Position numbers and translations under genes: made by a program
Shown: positions 9,137 through 18,847 of the stretch, piece after piece
Numbering within the stretch: the stretch's first letter is position 1
Layout of the letters: each line of letters starts with the position of its first letter
The notes under the pieces: generated by a model
Database searches by the model: none
Seen by the model: only the letters and a program-made list of their open reading frames with translations
What the model was told of the DNA's origin: nothing
NCBI GenBank assembly: GCA_025452255.1
Contig: CP104974.1
Coordinates: 1,303,001-1,367,000 of the forward strand
Origin: Devosia sp. A8/3-2
GTDB taxonomy: Bacteria > Pseudomonadota > Alphaproteobacteria > Rhizobiales > Devosiaceae
DNA length: 64,000 nt
Direction: 5' to 3'

Positions 9137-10984
9137 CTATTCGCCCCGTGGCGAGTCCTTCTTGTCGAGCGGAGAGGGTTGTTCGTCGCCCTGCATGGTT
9201 TCGTTGAGCAGACTCATCGATTGGCGCACCATGCCGACATAGGCGTCCTCATCCTCGCGCACGGCAAACGAATCGGTGAGCAATTGATTGTCATGCCGCT
9301 CGAAGGCCTGTGCCATATGGTGCGCGTCGATCGGCGCCACGCCCAATTGCACCAGCACCTTGGCCCCCAGATTAATGGCCGACAGGAACGTTTCGCGTTC
9401 AGAACACTTCCACACCCAGCGCCATCAATTCATGGGCGTGGCCGCGGTCGATGGCGCGGGCGGCAATGGTTACGTTGGGAAAATGCCGCCGCACCTTGCG
9501 GGCAATGTCCAAAATGCGGTCGGCCCCGCCCACTGCAACCACGACCAGCTCGGCCTGCCCGACCCCGGCGGCATGCAGCAGATCGAGCCGCGAACCATCG
9601 CCATAGAACACCTTGACGCCGAATTTGCGCACCAGTTCGATCTGTGCCGGATCATCATCGATCAGCGTGGTCTCAAACCCCTGCGCCCGCAGCATGCGGG
9701 TAACGATCTGCCCGAACCGCCCATAGCCCAACACCACGATCTTGCGGTGCTCGGTAATGTCGTCGCTGTCGCGAGCACTGCGGGCATCAAGCCGAGGCGC
9801 CACCAGCCGATCAAAGGCCAGCAGCAGGAGCGGCGTCGTCGCCATGGACAACGCTACGGCCACCGCCAGCAGCCCATGATCCTCGGCGCTCAAGGCACCG
9901 GCGCTTTGGGCAAATTGCAGGATGACGAAGGCGAATTCCCCGCCCGGCTCAAGAGAATGGCCAGCAGCAAGCGGTCGGCCAGATGCATGCGGAACAGGGT
10001 GGCCAGCCCGAACATCACAGCGATCTTGACCCCGACAAAGCCGCCGACCAGCGCCAATAGCCGCAGCGGCTCGGACCATAGCACCGAAAAGGCGATGGAC
10101 ATGCCCACCGAGATGAAGAACAGCCCCAGCAACAATCCCTTGAATGGCTCGAGATTGCTTTCGAGCTCATGCCGGTATTCGCTATCGGCCAGCAGCACCC
10201 CGCCGATAAAGGCGCCCAGAGCCGGCGACAAGCCCTCCAGCTGGGTCAGGAGCGCCGCGCCGAACACGATGGCCGTGCCCAGCGCGGTAAAGGCTTCGCG
10301 CACCCCGGTGCGCGCCACATAGCCCAGCACCGGCCGCACCAGATAGCGCCCGGCGAGGATGGCGCCGATAAAGGCCCCGATCAGGATCAGCGGGGTCACC
10401 CAATCGAGCGGGTCGGCAATGGCCTGTACCGCATGGTCCAGTTCTACATGCACCGCATGCCGGCTGCCCGATACGGCCAGCAGCGGAATGGCCGCCAAGA
10501 TGGGAATGACGGCGACGTCCTGCACCAGCAGCACGGCCGAGCTCGCCCGCCCGGCATCGGTGCGGGTAATGTCGCGCTGCTGGCTCGATTGGATGGCAAT
10601 GGCGGTGGAGGACATGGACAGCGCCAGCCCGATAATGATGGCGGTGTTGAGTGCAAAGCCAGCGATCAGCAGGGCCAGGGCCAAAATAACCGTGGTGATG
10701 ACAAGCTGGGTTACCCCCAACCCCAAAACCTTGTGCCGCATGCGCCAGACTTCGGAGGGCTGCAGATCGAGCCCGATCAGGAACAGCATCATGACGATAC
10801 CGAATTCGGCCACCTGCCGGATCAGCTCGCTATCGGAGACCAGCCCCAGCCCATAAGGCCCGATCAGGATGCCGGCGGCAAGGTAGCCCAGCACCGTGCC
10901 CAGCCCCAGCGCTTTGGCTAGCGGCGCGAGCGCGACACTGGCAGCCAGCAGGACGAAAATGGCCAGCAAGATATTGTTTTCCAA
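9137..10984 (-). CDS. Kef-type (CPA2) monovalent cation:proton antiporter with RCK domain (frameshifted near 9945 and 9405)
   Basis: The product is about 615 residues. The first 390 hold the membrane exchanger domain: LGYLAAGILIGPYGLGLV, EFGIVMMLFLIGLDL, ALSMSSTAIAIQ and SPALGAFIGGVLLADSEYRHE, all Kef hallmarks, then GGEFAFVILQFA in the next frame. A cytoplasmic TrkA-N/RCK domain follows, with the nucleotide motif VLGYGRFGQIVTRML and an acidic residue at the end of strand 2 (TLIDDDP). KefB/KefC relatives exchange K+ for H+ and are gated by glutathione adducts and NADH. I chose the TTG at 10984 (MENNILLAIFVLL); the frame is open further upstream but not conserved. No KefF/KefG partner is adjacent. 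Confidence 0.85.
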
Positions 10985-11137
10985 CGACCGGGGTCTCTCA
11001 AACGGAAGCGCCGGCAAATCATGTGACAGGGAAGTGGCGCTGTCGAGATATTGTCGCTGGTGACGTGAATTTGAGGGGGTGTCGGAGTACCCCTTGGGGA
11101 GACCCGGCGGGCACCATCTACCCGCAACCACGATGCT

Positions 11138-11217
11138 TCCTCGGGCTCGACCCGAGGACCATTCGCCACTTGTGCCGCGCTGAGAATGGCCCTCGGGTCA
11201 AGCCCGAGGGAGATGCG
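11138..11217. repeat. Two-armed CCCTCGGG palindromic repeat, copy 1
   Basis: Two imperfect palindromes, CCTCGGGCTCGACCCGAGG at 11139-11157 and CCTCGGGTCAAGCCCGAGGG at 11191-11210, flank a 33-base centre. The same arrangement with the same arm spacing occurs at 49566-49645. The trailing GAGATGCGG is also shared. Confidence 0.8.
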
Positions 11218-11254
11218 GTGGGTGGGGAAGGACTTTGCCTGTTTTGCACAATCT

Positions 11255-11287
11255 CAAAAACAAAAACCCCGCTTCTCATGGGGCTTC
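11255..11287 (-). terminator. Rho-independent terminator of trcR
   Basis: On the minus strand, GCCCC-ATGAGAAGC-GGGG is followed by TTTTTGTTTTTG. It lies about 20 bases beyond the trcR stop. Confidence 0.7.
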
Positions 11288-11307
11288 ATCATACCAACAA
11301 ACCGGCC

Positions 11308-12042
11308 CTAATTATCCGTATCGCTCTTAAGCGACTTGAGCTTGGCGAAGACGGAATCTGCGTCGAACTCTTCCTGTGCCGGGGTGTGGTGCGGGCGGTG
11401 GTCGCCTTCGGCATATTCGCCGTCTTCGGCGGGCGCATTGCTGCGGCTGCCCGAGCGGGCCATGGCTTCCTCGGCTGTCATCAGCGTCGTGCCTTCATCG
11501 GCCTCGTCCACGCCCGGGCCGCCCTTGGAGGCGCGCTTGACCTCGAGATCGAGGTCGATCTGGCTGCACAGGCCCAGCGTCACCGGGTCCATGGCGGTCA
11601 GGTTGGCGGCGTTCCAGTGGGTGGATTCGCGCACCGACTCGATAGTCGATTTGGTCGTACCCACGAGGCGCATGATCTGCGCGTCCTTGAGCTCGGGATG
11701 GTTGCGAACCAGCCATTTGATGGCGTTGGGGCGCTCGTTGCGGCGCGAAATCGGGGTATAGCGCGGGCCTTTGCGCTTGGCGGCGGCGACGCGCACCTTG
11801 GGCTCGCTCAGCTTCAGGCGATAGTTCGGGTCGCCTTCGGCCTTTTCGATTTCCTCGCGCGTCAGCTGGCCGTTCTGGATCGGGTTCACACCCATGATCC
11901 CGCCTGCGACGTCACCGTCGGCAATGCCCCGGACTTCCAGCGGATGCAGCGTGCAAAAGGCCGCGATCTGCTCGAATGACAGCGCAGTGTTGTCGACGAG
12001 CCAAACGGCGGTCGCCTTGGGCATCAACAGGGGCTGGGTCAT
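11308..12042 (-). CDS. trcR: Cell cycle transcriptional regulator TrcR (DUF1013)
   Basis: The intact 244-residue protein starts MTQPLLMPKATAVWLVDN and continues TALSFEQIAAFCTLHPLEV, the conserved DUF1013 N-terminus with a helix-turn-helix-like region. RLVGTTKSTIESVRESTHW forms a second DNA-binding-like segment. The C-terminal third is acidic and low in complexity. DUF1013 proteins are conserved in alphaproteobacteria; TrcR is reported as a cell-cycle transcription factor in Caulobacter-like bacteria. I chose ATG 12042 because GAGGAG lies eight bases upstream; the frame extends 20 codons further without conservation. It is monocistronic and ends in a terminator. Confidence 0.85.
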   Translation of the reverse strand: MTQPLLMPKATAVWLVDNTALSFEQIAAFCTLHPLEVRGIADGDVAGGIMGVNPIQNGQLTREEIEKAEGDPNYRLKLSEPKVRVAAAKRKGPRYTPISRRNERPNAIKWLVRNHPELKDAQIMRLVGTTKSTIESVRESTHWNAANLTAMDPVTLGLCSQIDLDLEVKRASKGGPGVDEADEGTTLMTAEEAMARSGSRSNAPAEDGEYAEGDHRPHHTPAQEEFDADSVFAKLKSLKSDTDN

Positions 12043-12183
12043 ATAAATAACTCCTCGTGGCGCGGCCGGTATTCCTCCGGACCGCTCCGCCTCGTGCTTC
12101 ATTGCTGAGGGGAACAGATAGCCAATATATGGCTTGCTCGGCCAATCTGCAATGAGATTGTAACTATAGTGATGGGGCGCGCA

Positions 12184-13195
12184 TCACAGCCCCGCCCCAA
12201 AATCGGTCACCAGCACGATCTTGCCGATATGCTGTCGCGTCTGCATGGCCGCATGTGCCGCCGGCGCCTCGGCCAGTGCAAAACACGTCACGCGCGGCCC
12301 CCAGATCCCGGCGCCGCCAATGCCGGCAACAAATCCATGCGGATGCGCGTAGCGATATCCGCCTTGGTCTGCGCGCTCTGTGGCCGCAAGGTCGAGCCCG
12401 ACAGCGTCAATTGCACGGCCATCAGCTGGCCCAGCGACACTTCCGCCTTGCTGGCATCCAGCGTCGAGACCTGTACGATATGCCCGCCCCGCGCCGAGGC
12501 AACAATATTGGTCTGCGTCATGGCGCCGCCGATAATATCGAGCACGCGGTCAACGCCACGGCCATCGGTCAGCGCCAGCGCGCGGGCGGCAATGTCCTCG
12601 CTGGTATAGTTGATTGTCGCTACGGCACCCAGCTCGCGGGCATATTCCGCCTTTTCCGGCGAGGACACCACGGCGATGGCCCGGGCCCCTAAAATGGTCG
12701 CGATCTGGATGGCCGCCCCACCAATGCCGCCGGCTGCGCCGTGTACCAGCACGCTCATGCCGGGCGTGAGCCCCGCGCGCATCACCAGCGTCTGGGTGAT
12801 GGTGAACCGAGTCTCGGGCAGCGCCGCCGCCTCGATCAGAGGCCAATGGGTGGGTACCGGCAGCACTGGCCGGCCGGCACGGCGACATATTCGGCATAGC
12901 CCCCGCCATTGGTCAGCGCCATGACCCGGTCACCCAGCTGCCAGCTGGCGACCTCCGTGCCGATGGCGGCAATTTCGCCGGCGACTTCAAGGCCGGGCAG
13001 GGGCGAGGCGCCGGGAGGCGGATCGTAATGGCCACGGCGTTGCGCCGAGTCGGGGCCATTGACGCCGGCCGCTGCAACCCGGATCAGTACGTCGTTAGGC
13101 CCCAGATCGGGCAGGTTCTGCTGCCCCGCCGTCAATACTTCGGGTCCGCCGGGGCTGGCGATGGCGATCACGGTCATGCCGTCGGGGAGTGTCAT
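12184..13195 (-). CDS. Zinc-independent quinone oxidoreductase (MDR superfamily; frameshifted near 12855 and 12300)
   Basis: The product is about 335 residues. The N-terminal GroES-like part includes DVLIRVAAAGVNGPDSAQRRG and LPGLEVAGEIAAIG. The Rossmann part has VLVHGAAGGIGGAAIQIA, the NADPH-binding motif of quinone reductases, and later IIGGAMTQTN and RGGHIVQVS. The final helix reads HAAMQTRQHIGKIVLVTD in a third frame and stops at 12184-12186. There are no Zn-ligand cysteines. This matches the PIG3/Qor group, which reduces quinones with NADPH. It is divergent from the DUF1192 gene, an arrangement that recurs in related genomes as far as I recall. Confidence 0.85.
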
Positions 13196-13273
13196 GGCGA
13201 TATGCTGGACGAAGTGATCTTGCCCGGCAAGAGTGGTGCGCTATCCTATGGGGTAAACAACAGGAGGCTGAGC

Positions 13274-13456
13274 ATGGATGACGAGGAAGTCAGCAAGCCA
13301 AAACGCCATGAAGTGGGCATGCCGATCGATACCATGTCGGTGGAAGAGCTGAGCGAGCGCATCGGGCTGCTTGAAGCCGAGATCGCCCGGCTGCGCGCGG
13401 CTATTGAAGCACGCGGCGCCACACGCAAGGCGGCCGACGCAGTGTTCAAGTTCTAG
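13274..13456 (+). CDS. DUF1192 family small protein
   Basis: ATG 13274 has a strong ribosome site (CAGGAGG at 13261-13267). The 60-residue product contains the DUF1192 core: VGMPIDTMSVEELSERIGLL then EAEIARLRAAIEARG, an amphipathic helix likely to form a coiled coil, ending in ADAVFKF. Family members are cytoplasmic proteins of unknown function that are nearly universal in rhizobia and often sit next to the DUF1465 (rcdA) gene, as here. The frame is intact. Confidence 0.85.
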   Translation: MDDEEVSKPKRHEVGMPIDTMSVEELSERIGLLEAEIARLRAAIEARGATRKAADAVFKF

Positions 13457-13563
13457 GCAGGATCGGCCAAGCCGTTCATCTTGATGGCAAATTTGTGTCA
13501 ATAGATCGGGTGGCGGAGCGGTCAACGCCGTGCAAATTTACAGGGTTAAGAAATCGACACGCT

Positions 13564-13578
13564 TTAACCGCCAATTAA
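13564..13578. promoter_or_regulatory. CtrA-type binding box TTAA-N7-TTAA
   Basis: The sequence TTAA CCGCCAA TTAA matches the full alphaproteobacterial CtrA consensus exactly. It lies about 240 bases before rcdA and about 90 bases before a terminator. Confidence 0.55.
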
Positions 13579-13579
13579 T

Positions 13580-13693
13580 GTTTGCGCGGTAACCTCTCAT
13601 TATTCAGGTTCTTCTGAATTTTTCAGAGTGGTTTCTCCCTCTGTTTGACGCCTCCCTGTTAACTTCGAGAGCCGTTCTTACGGCTCTTTTTTC
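13580..13693 (+). ncRNA. Candidate small RNA ending in an intrinsic terminator
   Basis: Between the CtrA-type box and the terminator at 13667-13693 is a stretch of about 100 bases without a credible reading frame. It has small potential hairpins (CTGAATTTTTCAG, and AGAG...CTCT). An sRNA is one explanation; the terminator could instead end the DUF1192 transcript. The start position is a guess. Confidence 0.3.
13667..13693 (+). terminator. Rho-independent terminator
   Basis: The perfect stem AGAGCCGT / ACGGCTCT with a TCTT loop is followed by TTTTTTCTTTTT. It lies downstream of DUF1192 or of a possible sRNA. Confidence 0.9.
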
Positions 13694-13817
13694 TTTTTCA
13701 GGGCCGTTTTATCGTCACTATCATCATGTTCTTAAAGCTCTTTTCAACTTGATGCGAGCAGGCGAATGACGCCTTAAGCTTTTGCACCTAGCATAGGCTG
13801 AGCAGCGAGGAGGTCGC

Positions 13818-14337
13818 GTGACGGAACTGAGTGAAAAGGGCCGGGCCATTGCCATCGGGCCACGCATCGTGGCGTCCGGCGGGTTCGACCTGCTGTATCG
13901 CGAGGGCATGGCGCTGATCGAGGAGGTCGCGGCCTATCTCGACGGTGAGGGCCGCGGCGACAGCCGGATTCTGGGTCGCGAAGCCTCGTTCCTCTATGCC
14001 ACCGAATCGATGCGGCTGACCACGCGGCTGATGCAGCTGGCCTCCTGGCTCTTGCTGCAACGCGCGGTCAATGAAGGCGAAATCACCAAGGAAAATGCCC
14101 GCTCCGAAAAGGAGAAGGTCAAATTCTCCGCCACGCCATCCGAACGCGGCGGGCCGGGCTATGCCCAATTGCCCACGCCGTTGCGCGATTATATCGACAA
14201 GGGTGATCGCCTGTTCGACCGGGTCATGCAGTTCGATACGCCTCGAACGCGGCAAGCTGCCCGAGCTCGATATCGGCGTCGCCAATGGCATTGCCGACCA
14301 GTTGGCGCGGCTCAAGGCGGCGTTTGGCCGGGCTTGA
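13818..14337 (+). CDS. rcdA: RcdA-like adaptor for CtrA proteolysis (DUF1465; frameshifted near 14240)
   Basis: GTG 13818 follows GAGGAGG. The N-terminal half, FDLLYREGMALIEEVAAYLD then ATESMRLTTRLMQLASWLLL and QRAVNEGEI, is the conserved DUF1465/RcdA pattern of a helical bundle. In Caulobacter, RcdA helps bring CtrA to the ClpXP protease at the pole. The frame changes near 14240 after VMQFDT; the next frame gives ERGKLPELDIGVANGIADQL then ARLKAAFGRA, the expected last helix. The product is about 170 residues, the family length. Rhizobial homologues often have a divergent acidic tail, so adaptor function is inferred from family. Confidence 0.75.
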
Positions 14338-14355
14338 GCGAGAGCTTTATTCCAA

Positions 14356-14386
14356 CAAAAAACCCGGCACAAGGCCGGGCTTTTCG
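14356..14386. terminator. Bidirectional terminator between rcdA and rpmE
   Basis: The stem CCCGGC / GCCGGG with an ACAAG loop has A-rich flanks on the left and TTTT on the right, so it can end transcripts from both convergent genes. Confidence 0.7.
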
Positions 14387-14405
14387 AATTCTGACAAGGA
14401 CTGGC

Positions 14406-14627
14406 TTAGATGCCCGGGCCCTTGAAGCGCTCCTTGAAGCGCGAGACACGGCCACCGCGGTCGAGCAACTGGCCCGTGCCGCCGGTCCGAGCCGGATGGG
14501 TCTTGGGATCGATGTCGAGCTGCAGCGTATCGCCGGGCTTGCCGTAGGTCGAACGGGTTTCGTACTTGGTGCCGTCGGTCATGACCACAGTGATATTGTG
14601 GTAGTCCGGATGGATATCAGCCTTCAT
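14406..14627 (-). CDS. rpmE: 50S ribosomal protein L31
   Basis: The intact 73-residue protein begins [19 protein letters not shown] and continues [40 protein letters not shown], which is L31 of the non-zinc (C-minus) type found in alphaproteobacteria. The conserved Trp in the HPxWTGG motif is Arg here, and the C-terminal GLG is read as GPG. Both differ from family consensus by one base each and may be base-calling errors. The gene is divergent from the ABC exporter and convergent with rcdA. Confidence 0.93.
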   Translation of the reverse strand: MKADIHPDYHNITVVMTDGTKYETRSTYGKPGDTLQLDIDPKTHPARTGGTGQLLDRGGRVSRFKERFKGPGI

Positions 14628-14851
14628 CGGTATCGCCTCAAATCAAACGGGCGCCGTGGCGCCTGGAGAGCATCTAAAACTGGTGTTGGCGGCTTCATAC
14701 AGAAAGCAGGCCCGGTCTGCAAGGGTATGGGCGTGGCAAAATTGCGCGGGACAAAGCTGTTGCGGGCGTTTCGGGCAGCGCCTATATCGGAGCCGCAGCG
14801 CGGCCCGGGCTCTTCCGGACCCCAACTCCACCAGAGTGGCGTATCCGAGCG

Positions 14852-16669
14852 ATGACAGATCAGGCGACCCGTGCACCGACCGGGGCCGAAAAACTACTCG
14901 AAACGCCCAATATGAATCCGCGCAAGCTGCAACCCTTGCGGCGCCTTATGCCCTTTGTGCTGCGCTATCCGTGGCGGCTGGTTCTTGCCGTCTCGTTCCT
15001 CTTGGTCTCGGCGATTTCCTCGCTGGCCATTCCCGCCATGCTGGGCGGGGCGATCGATCAGGGCTTTGTCGAGCAGAATCTGGAAAATGTCGGCCGCTAT
15101 GGCTGGCTGATCGTCAGCATTGCGCTGGTGATGGCCATTGCCAGCGGGTTGCGCTTCTATTTCATCTCGGTCATCGGCGAGCGCGTGCTGGCCGATCTGC
15201 GCCGAGCGGTGTTTTCCCATCTGCTGGCGCTGGATGCCCGCTTTTTCGATACCCATCGAGTGGGCGAGCTGACCAGCCGGCTCAATGGCGACGTCGCCAC
15301 GATTCGCAGTGCGGTGGGCTCCAGCATGACGCTGGCTTTGCGCTCAATCGTCACCATTATCGGCGCGCTGATCATGATGCTGCTGACCAGTCCGGTGCTG
15401 ACCATTGCCGTGGTCATTGCCGCGCCACTGATCCTGCTGCCGCTAATTGCGTATTCGCGCCGCCTGCGCGGCATGTCGCGCCGTACCCGGGACGCGCTGG
15501 CCGATCTGTCTGCCATGGCCACCGAAATGCTGGGCGCCACCCGCACGGTCAAGTCCTTTACCCGGAAGATGCGCAATCCTCCCATTATGGCAAGCGCAGC
15601 GAAGCCAGCTATGTCGCCGAAACTAAGCGCCTCGCCGCCCGTTCGGTGCTGGTGGGCATGGTGATTTTCCTCGGCTCCGCAGCGATCGTGTTTCTGGTCT
15701 GGTGGGGCGCCCGCTCGGTCTTCGAGGGCACCGTCACCGCGGGGCAGCTGGCGCAGTTCCTGATCTATGCCCTGATGGCCTCGGGCGCCCTGACCAATGT
15801 CAGCGAAGTGCTGGGCACATTGCAGACGGTGGCCGGCGCCACCGAGCGGCTGACGGAAATCCTCGATACCGAGCCGAGCATTACCGAAGCGGCAACGCCC
15901 GTTGCGCTGCCCAATCCGCCGCTGGGCACGGTGGCGTTCAGAAGCGGTCAATTTCGGCTATGATACCGGGGGCTACGAGCACGTGCTGACTGACCTCAGC
16001 TTTACCGTGGGGCGCGGGGAAACCGTAGCCCCAGTGGGCGCCTCGGGCTCGGGCAAATCGACCACGTTGTCGCTGTTGCAGCGCTTTTATGACGTCAAGA
16101 GCGGCGCCATCCCGGTCGATGGCATCGATATCCGCCAGGTGGGCCTGAGCCAGTTACGGCAGCGTTTCGCCTATGTCGAGCAAGAGCCGACCATTTTTGC
16201 CGGCACCATTGCCGACAATATCCGCTTCGGCAAACCCGATGCGAGCGATGCCGAAGTGATCGCGGCCGCTACGGCGGCGCTGGTGCATGACTTCGTCACC
16301 GACCTGCCGCGGGGCTATGACACGATTGTGGGCGAGCGCGGCGTGATGCTGTCGGGCGGGCAGAAGCAGCGGCTGGCCATTGCGCGTGCGATTCTGAAGA
16401 ATGCCCCGATCCTGTTGCTCGATGAAGCGACCAGTGCGCTCGACGCGCAGAGCGAGCAATTGGTGCAGAAGGCGCTGGAGCATTTGATGCAGGGGCGTAC
16501 CACGCTGGTGATCGCCCACCGGCTGGCCACCATCCGCGATGCCGACAAGATCCTGGTGCTCGACGCCGGTCACATCATCGATCAGGGCACCCATGACGAG
16601 CTGGTCGCCAAGGGCGGCCGCTACGCCGAGCTGGCGCGGCTGCAATTCCGGCTGGATGATCTGGCTTAG
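14852..16669 (+). CDS. MsbA-like ABC exporter, membrane and ATPase domains fused (frameshifted near 15570 and 15945)
   Basis: The product is about 605 residues. A six-helix type I exporter domain fills the first half ([39 protein letters not shown] coupling region; [11 protein letters not shown]). The C-terminal ATPase has Walker [11 protein letters not shown]-loop YVEQEP, signature [14 protein letters not shown], Walker [13 protein letters not shown] and switch His in [12 protein letters not shown]. Such half-transporters dimerise in the inner membrane and export lipids or hydrophobic compounds. Homologues sit downstream of rpmE in many rhizobia. Walker A is preceded by APVG instead of the usual ALVG. 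Frames join after KSFT (near 15570) and in LGTV (near 15945). Confidence 0.88.
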
Positions 16670-16673
16670 GTGC

Positions 16674-17724
16674 TCACCCCTCAGTCAGCTTGAACTCGAT
16701 GCGACGGTTGCGGCGATAGGCTTCGTCATTATCGGCGGGGTCGAGCGGGGTGAATTCGCCAAAGCCCGCGGCGACCAGTCGATTGGGCAGAAACGCCCTT
16801 GGTTACCAGATATTGCGCCACCGAGATGGCGCGCGCAGCCGAGAGTTCCCAGTTCGAGGGGAAGCGCATTGGAAATCGGGCGCTTGTCGGTGTGCCCGTC
16901 AATGCGCAGCACCCAATTGATATCGGGCGGAATTTCGGTTTCGAGCTGCAATATGGCTGCGGCCAGAGCGTCGAGATCAGGCGTGCCGCCGGGCTGGATA
17001 TTGGCTCGGCCGGGGTCGAACAGCACTTCGGACTGGAACACGAAACGGTCGCCGACAACGCGGACATCAGCGCGGCCCTCAAGGATTTGTCGCAGGCGAC
17101 CGAAGAAATCGGAGCGATAGCGCGACAGGTCCTGCACGCGTTGGGCCAGTGCCAGATTGAGGCGGCGACCCAGATCGGCGATCTGGGTGCGCGATTCGGT
17201 GTCGCGACTTTCCGAGGCATTGAGCGCGGCTTCGAGAGCGCCGATCTGGCTGCGCAGGGCCGCCAATTGCTGGTTGAGCAGGGCGACACGGGCGTTGGCC
17301 TCATCGGACAGCTCCTGCGCGTCCGACAGCTGGGCCTCAAGGCCCTGCAATGGATTCGTCCTTGCCGGCAAGGCCCGCGCCAATGCCCGAAAGCTGCCCG
17401 GTCAGCTCGGCATTGTCGGATTGGGCGGTGGCGAGCGTGGCGGTCAGATTGGCGATCTGGGAGGTCAGATCATCAGGAATTGGAGCGTTCGAGTTGCAGC
17501 AGGTCGGTCAGCTCGGCAATCTGGCTATTGAGCCGGGAGAGCGCGGTGTCGCGGCCCTGCAATTCCTGCCCCAGGAAGAATTGGGTCAGCATGAACAGGC
17601 TGAGCAGAAAAATGATGACGAGCAATAGGCTCGAGAGGGCATCCACGAAGCCGGGCCAATAATTAGCCTCGATGCGCCGGCGGGAGCGGGCTCTGGCATT
17701 AGTTCCGCCGCTCGCTATCTGCAC
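16674..17724 (-). CDS. OmpA/MotB-type peptidoglycan-binding membrane protein (several frameshifts)
   Basis: The N-terminus (RRRIEANYWPGFVDALSSLL then LVIIFLLSLFMLTQFFLG) is a cytoplasmic tail plus one membrane helix, as in MotB and ExbD-like proteins. A long coiled coil follows (LSRLNSQIAELTDLLQLE ... LNQQLAALRSQIGALEAAL). The C-terminal OmpA domain includes VGDRFVFQSEVLFDPG, LRIDGHTDKRPI, NWELSAARAISVAQYLV, RLVAAGFGEFTPLDP and RRNRRIEF, the peptidoglycan-binding signature. Frame changes lie near 17475, 17350, 16850 and 16800. It overlaps the end of the MotA-like gene by 26 bases, so the two are co-translated and probably form one proton-driven complex. It is not flagellar by context. Confidence 0.8.
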
Positions 17725-18686
17725 GGGACAGCACGGCCTCGATCAGTTCGCGCAGCTTCTGATTGGTCTCGGCTCAGTCGGTAATGTGCTTGCGCAGATC
17801 GTCCTGCTCGGTGCGGATATGCTTGACCAGCCCGTCAATGCCGCGCGCCAGCTCGGCCATGGCACGGATGGCGTTTTGTGAGGAATTCTGGTTCTGCATG
17901 GAGCTGCCGAGCTTGTCGAACATGGCCTGCATTTCAGGCCCACCGGCATTGGCCTGCATGGCCGAAACGGGATGGTCGAGCTCGGTCATCGAGGTCATCC
18001 AGTCCTCAAGATCGGTATAGAAGGCGTTCTGCGCCTGGCTGGTCTGTAGGTCGAGAAACCCCAGCACCAGCGAGCCGGCCAGACCGAACAGGGACGAAGA
18101 AAACGCCGTGCCCATGCCGGCCAGCGGGGCGGATAGTCCTTCGCGCAGGCTCGAGAATTGCGCGGCGCTATCGCCATTGGTCACATCCAGCGAATTGATC
18201 ACGCCGGCAACACTGCTGACGGTTTCCGAGCAGACCGTAAAACGTGCCCATCAGGCCGAGAAAAACCAAAAGGCCCGTCAGGTACCGCGAGGTGTCCTTG
18301 GCCTCATCGAGCCGGTTGCCGACACTGTCGAGGATTGAGCGCATGGAGGAGGGCGTGATGATCGCTTCCCCGATCCGCTCGCGCAGCAGACCTGCCACCG
18401 GCGCCAGCAGCACGGGCGGGCGCACATTGGTGACATTGCCGTCCTGCAGCGAATTGACCCATTTCACCTCGGGAAAGAGGCGGAATATCTGGCGGAAGCT
18501 GAGGAAAATGCCGACGAACAGGGCCGGGAAGATCATCGAATTGATGAACGGATTGGCCCAGAAGAAGGTCACGATCGTGGTGAACAAGATCGCCCCCACC
18601 AGTGCCACCAGCACCGGGAAAATCAGGATCTTGATGAGGTAAACAGTCGGACTGGCGAGATGGTATGGATCGTAGCCTTGCGTCAT
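17699..18686 (-). CDS. MotA/TolQ/ExbB-family proton channel protein (frameshift near 18230, in-frame TGA at 17774)
   Basis: The product is about 330 residues. The N-terminus has two hydrophobic segments (YLIKILIFPVLVALVGAILF; INSMIFPALFVGIFLSF). The family core appears as YLTGLLVFLGLMGTFYGLL, then GMGTAFSSSLFGLAGSLVLG, matching the TM3-TM4 region of MotA/ExbB proteins that forms the proton path with a partner OmpA/MotB-type protein. The literal frame breaks near 18230. A TGA at 17774-17776 interrupts the tail, but the same frame continues AETNQKLRELIEAVLSRADS to TAA at 17699. The partner gene follows with overlap. Together they look like a peptidoglycan-anchored energised complex in the inner membrane. 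Confidence 0.8.
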
Positions 18687-18847
18687 ATTTGCCGGAACCT
18701 TGCCTCATGCGCGCAAATCACTGCCAAGACTAGTCAGTGCAGCGTGGCAGGGCAATGACAAAGGTTTGTGTGTTGCCCTGAGCTGTCACAGAGGTTTCGC
18801 TTAGGGCGGATAGCGCTGTGCCAGCAAACCTTATCCGGAGCCCCGCC

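Larger units (their letters stand above)
10985..11307. other. Intergenic region between Kef gene and trcR
   Basis: No gene was found in this stretch. It holds one copy of a two-armed palindromic repeat (11139-11210), described separately, and the trcR terminator near 11255-11287. Confidence 0.6.
13457..13817. other. Intergenic region between DUF1192 and rcdA
   Basis: No protein gene was found in this stretch. It holds a perfect TTAA-N7-TTAA box at 13564-13578, an inverted repeat GGTTAA...TTAACC around 13553-13569, and a strong terminator at 13667-13693. The layout suggests a short non-coding transcript or a long 3-prime region of the DUF1192 gene. Confidence 0.5.
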
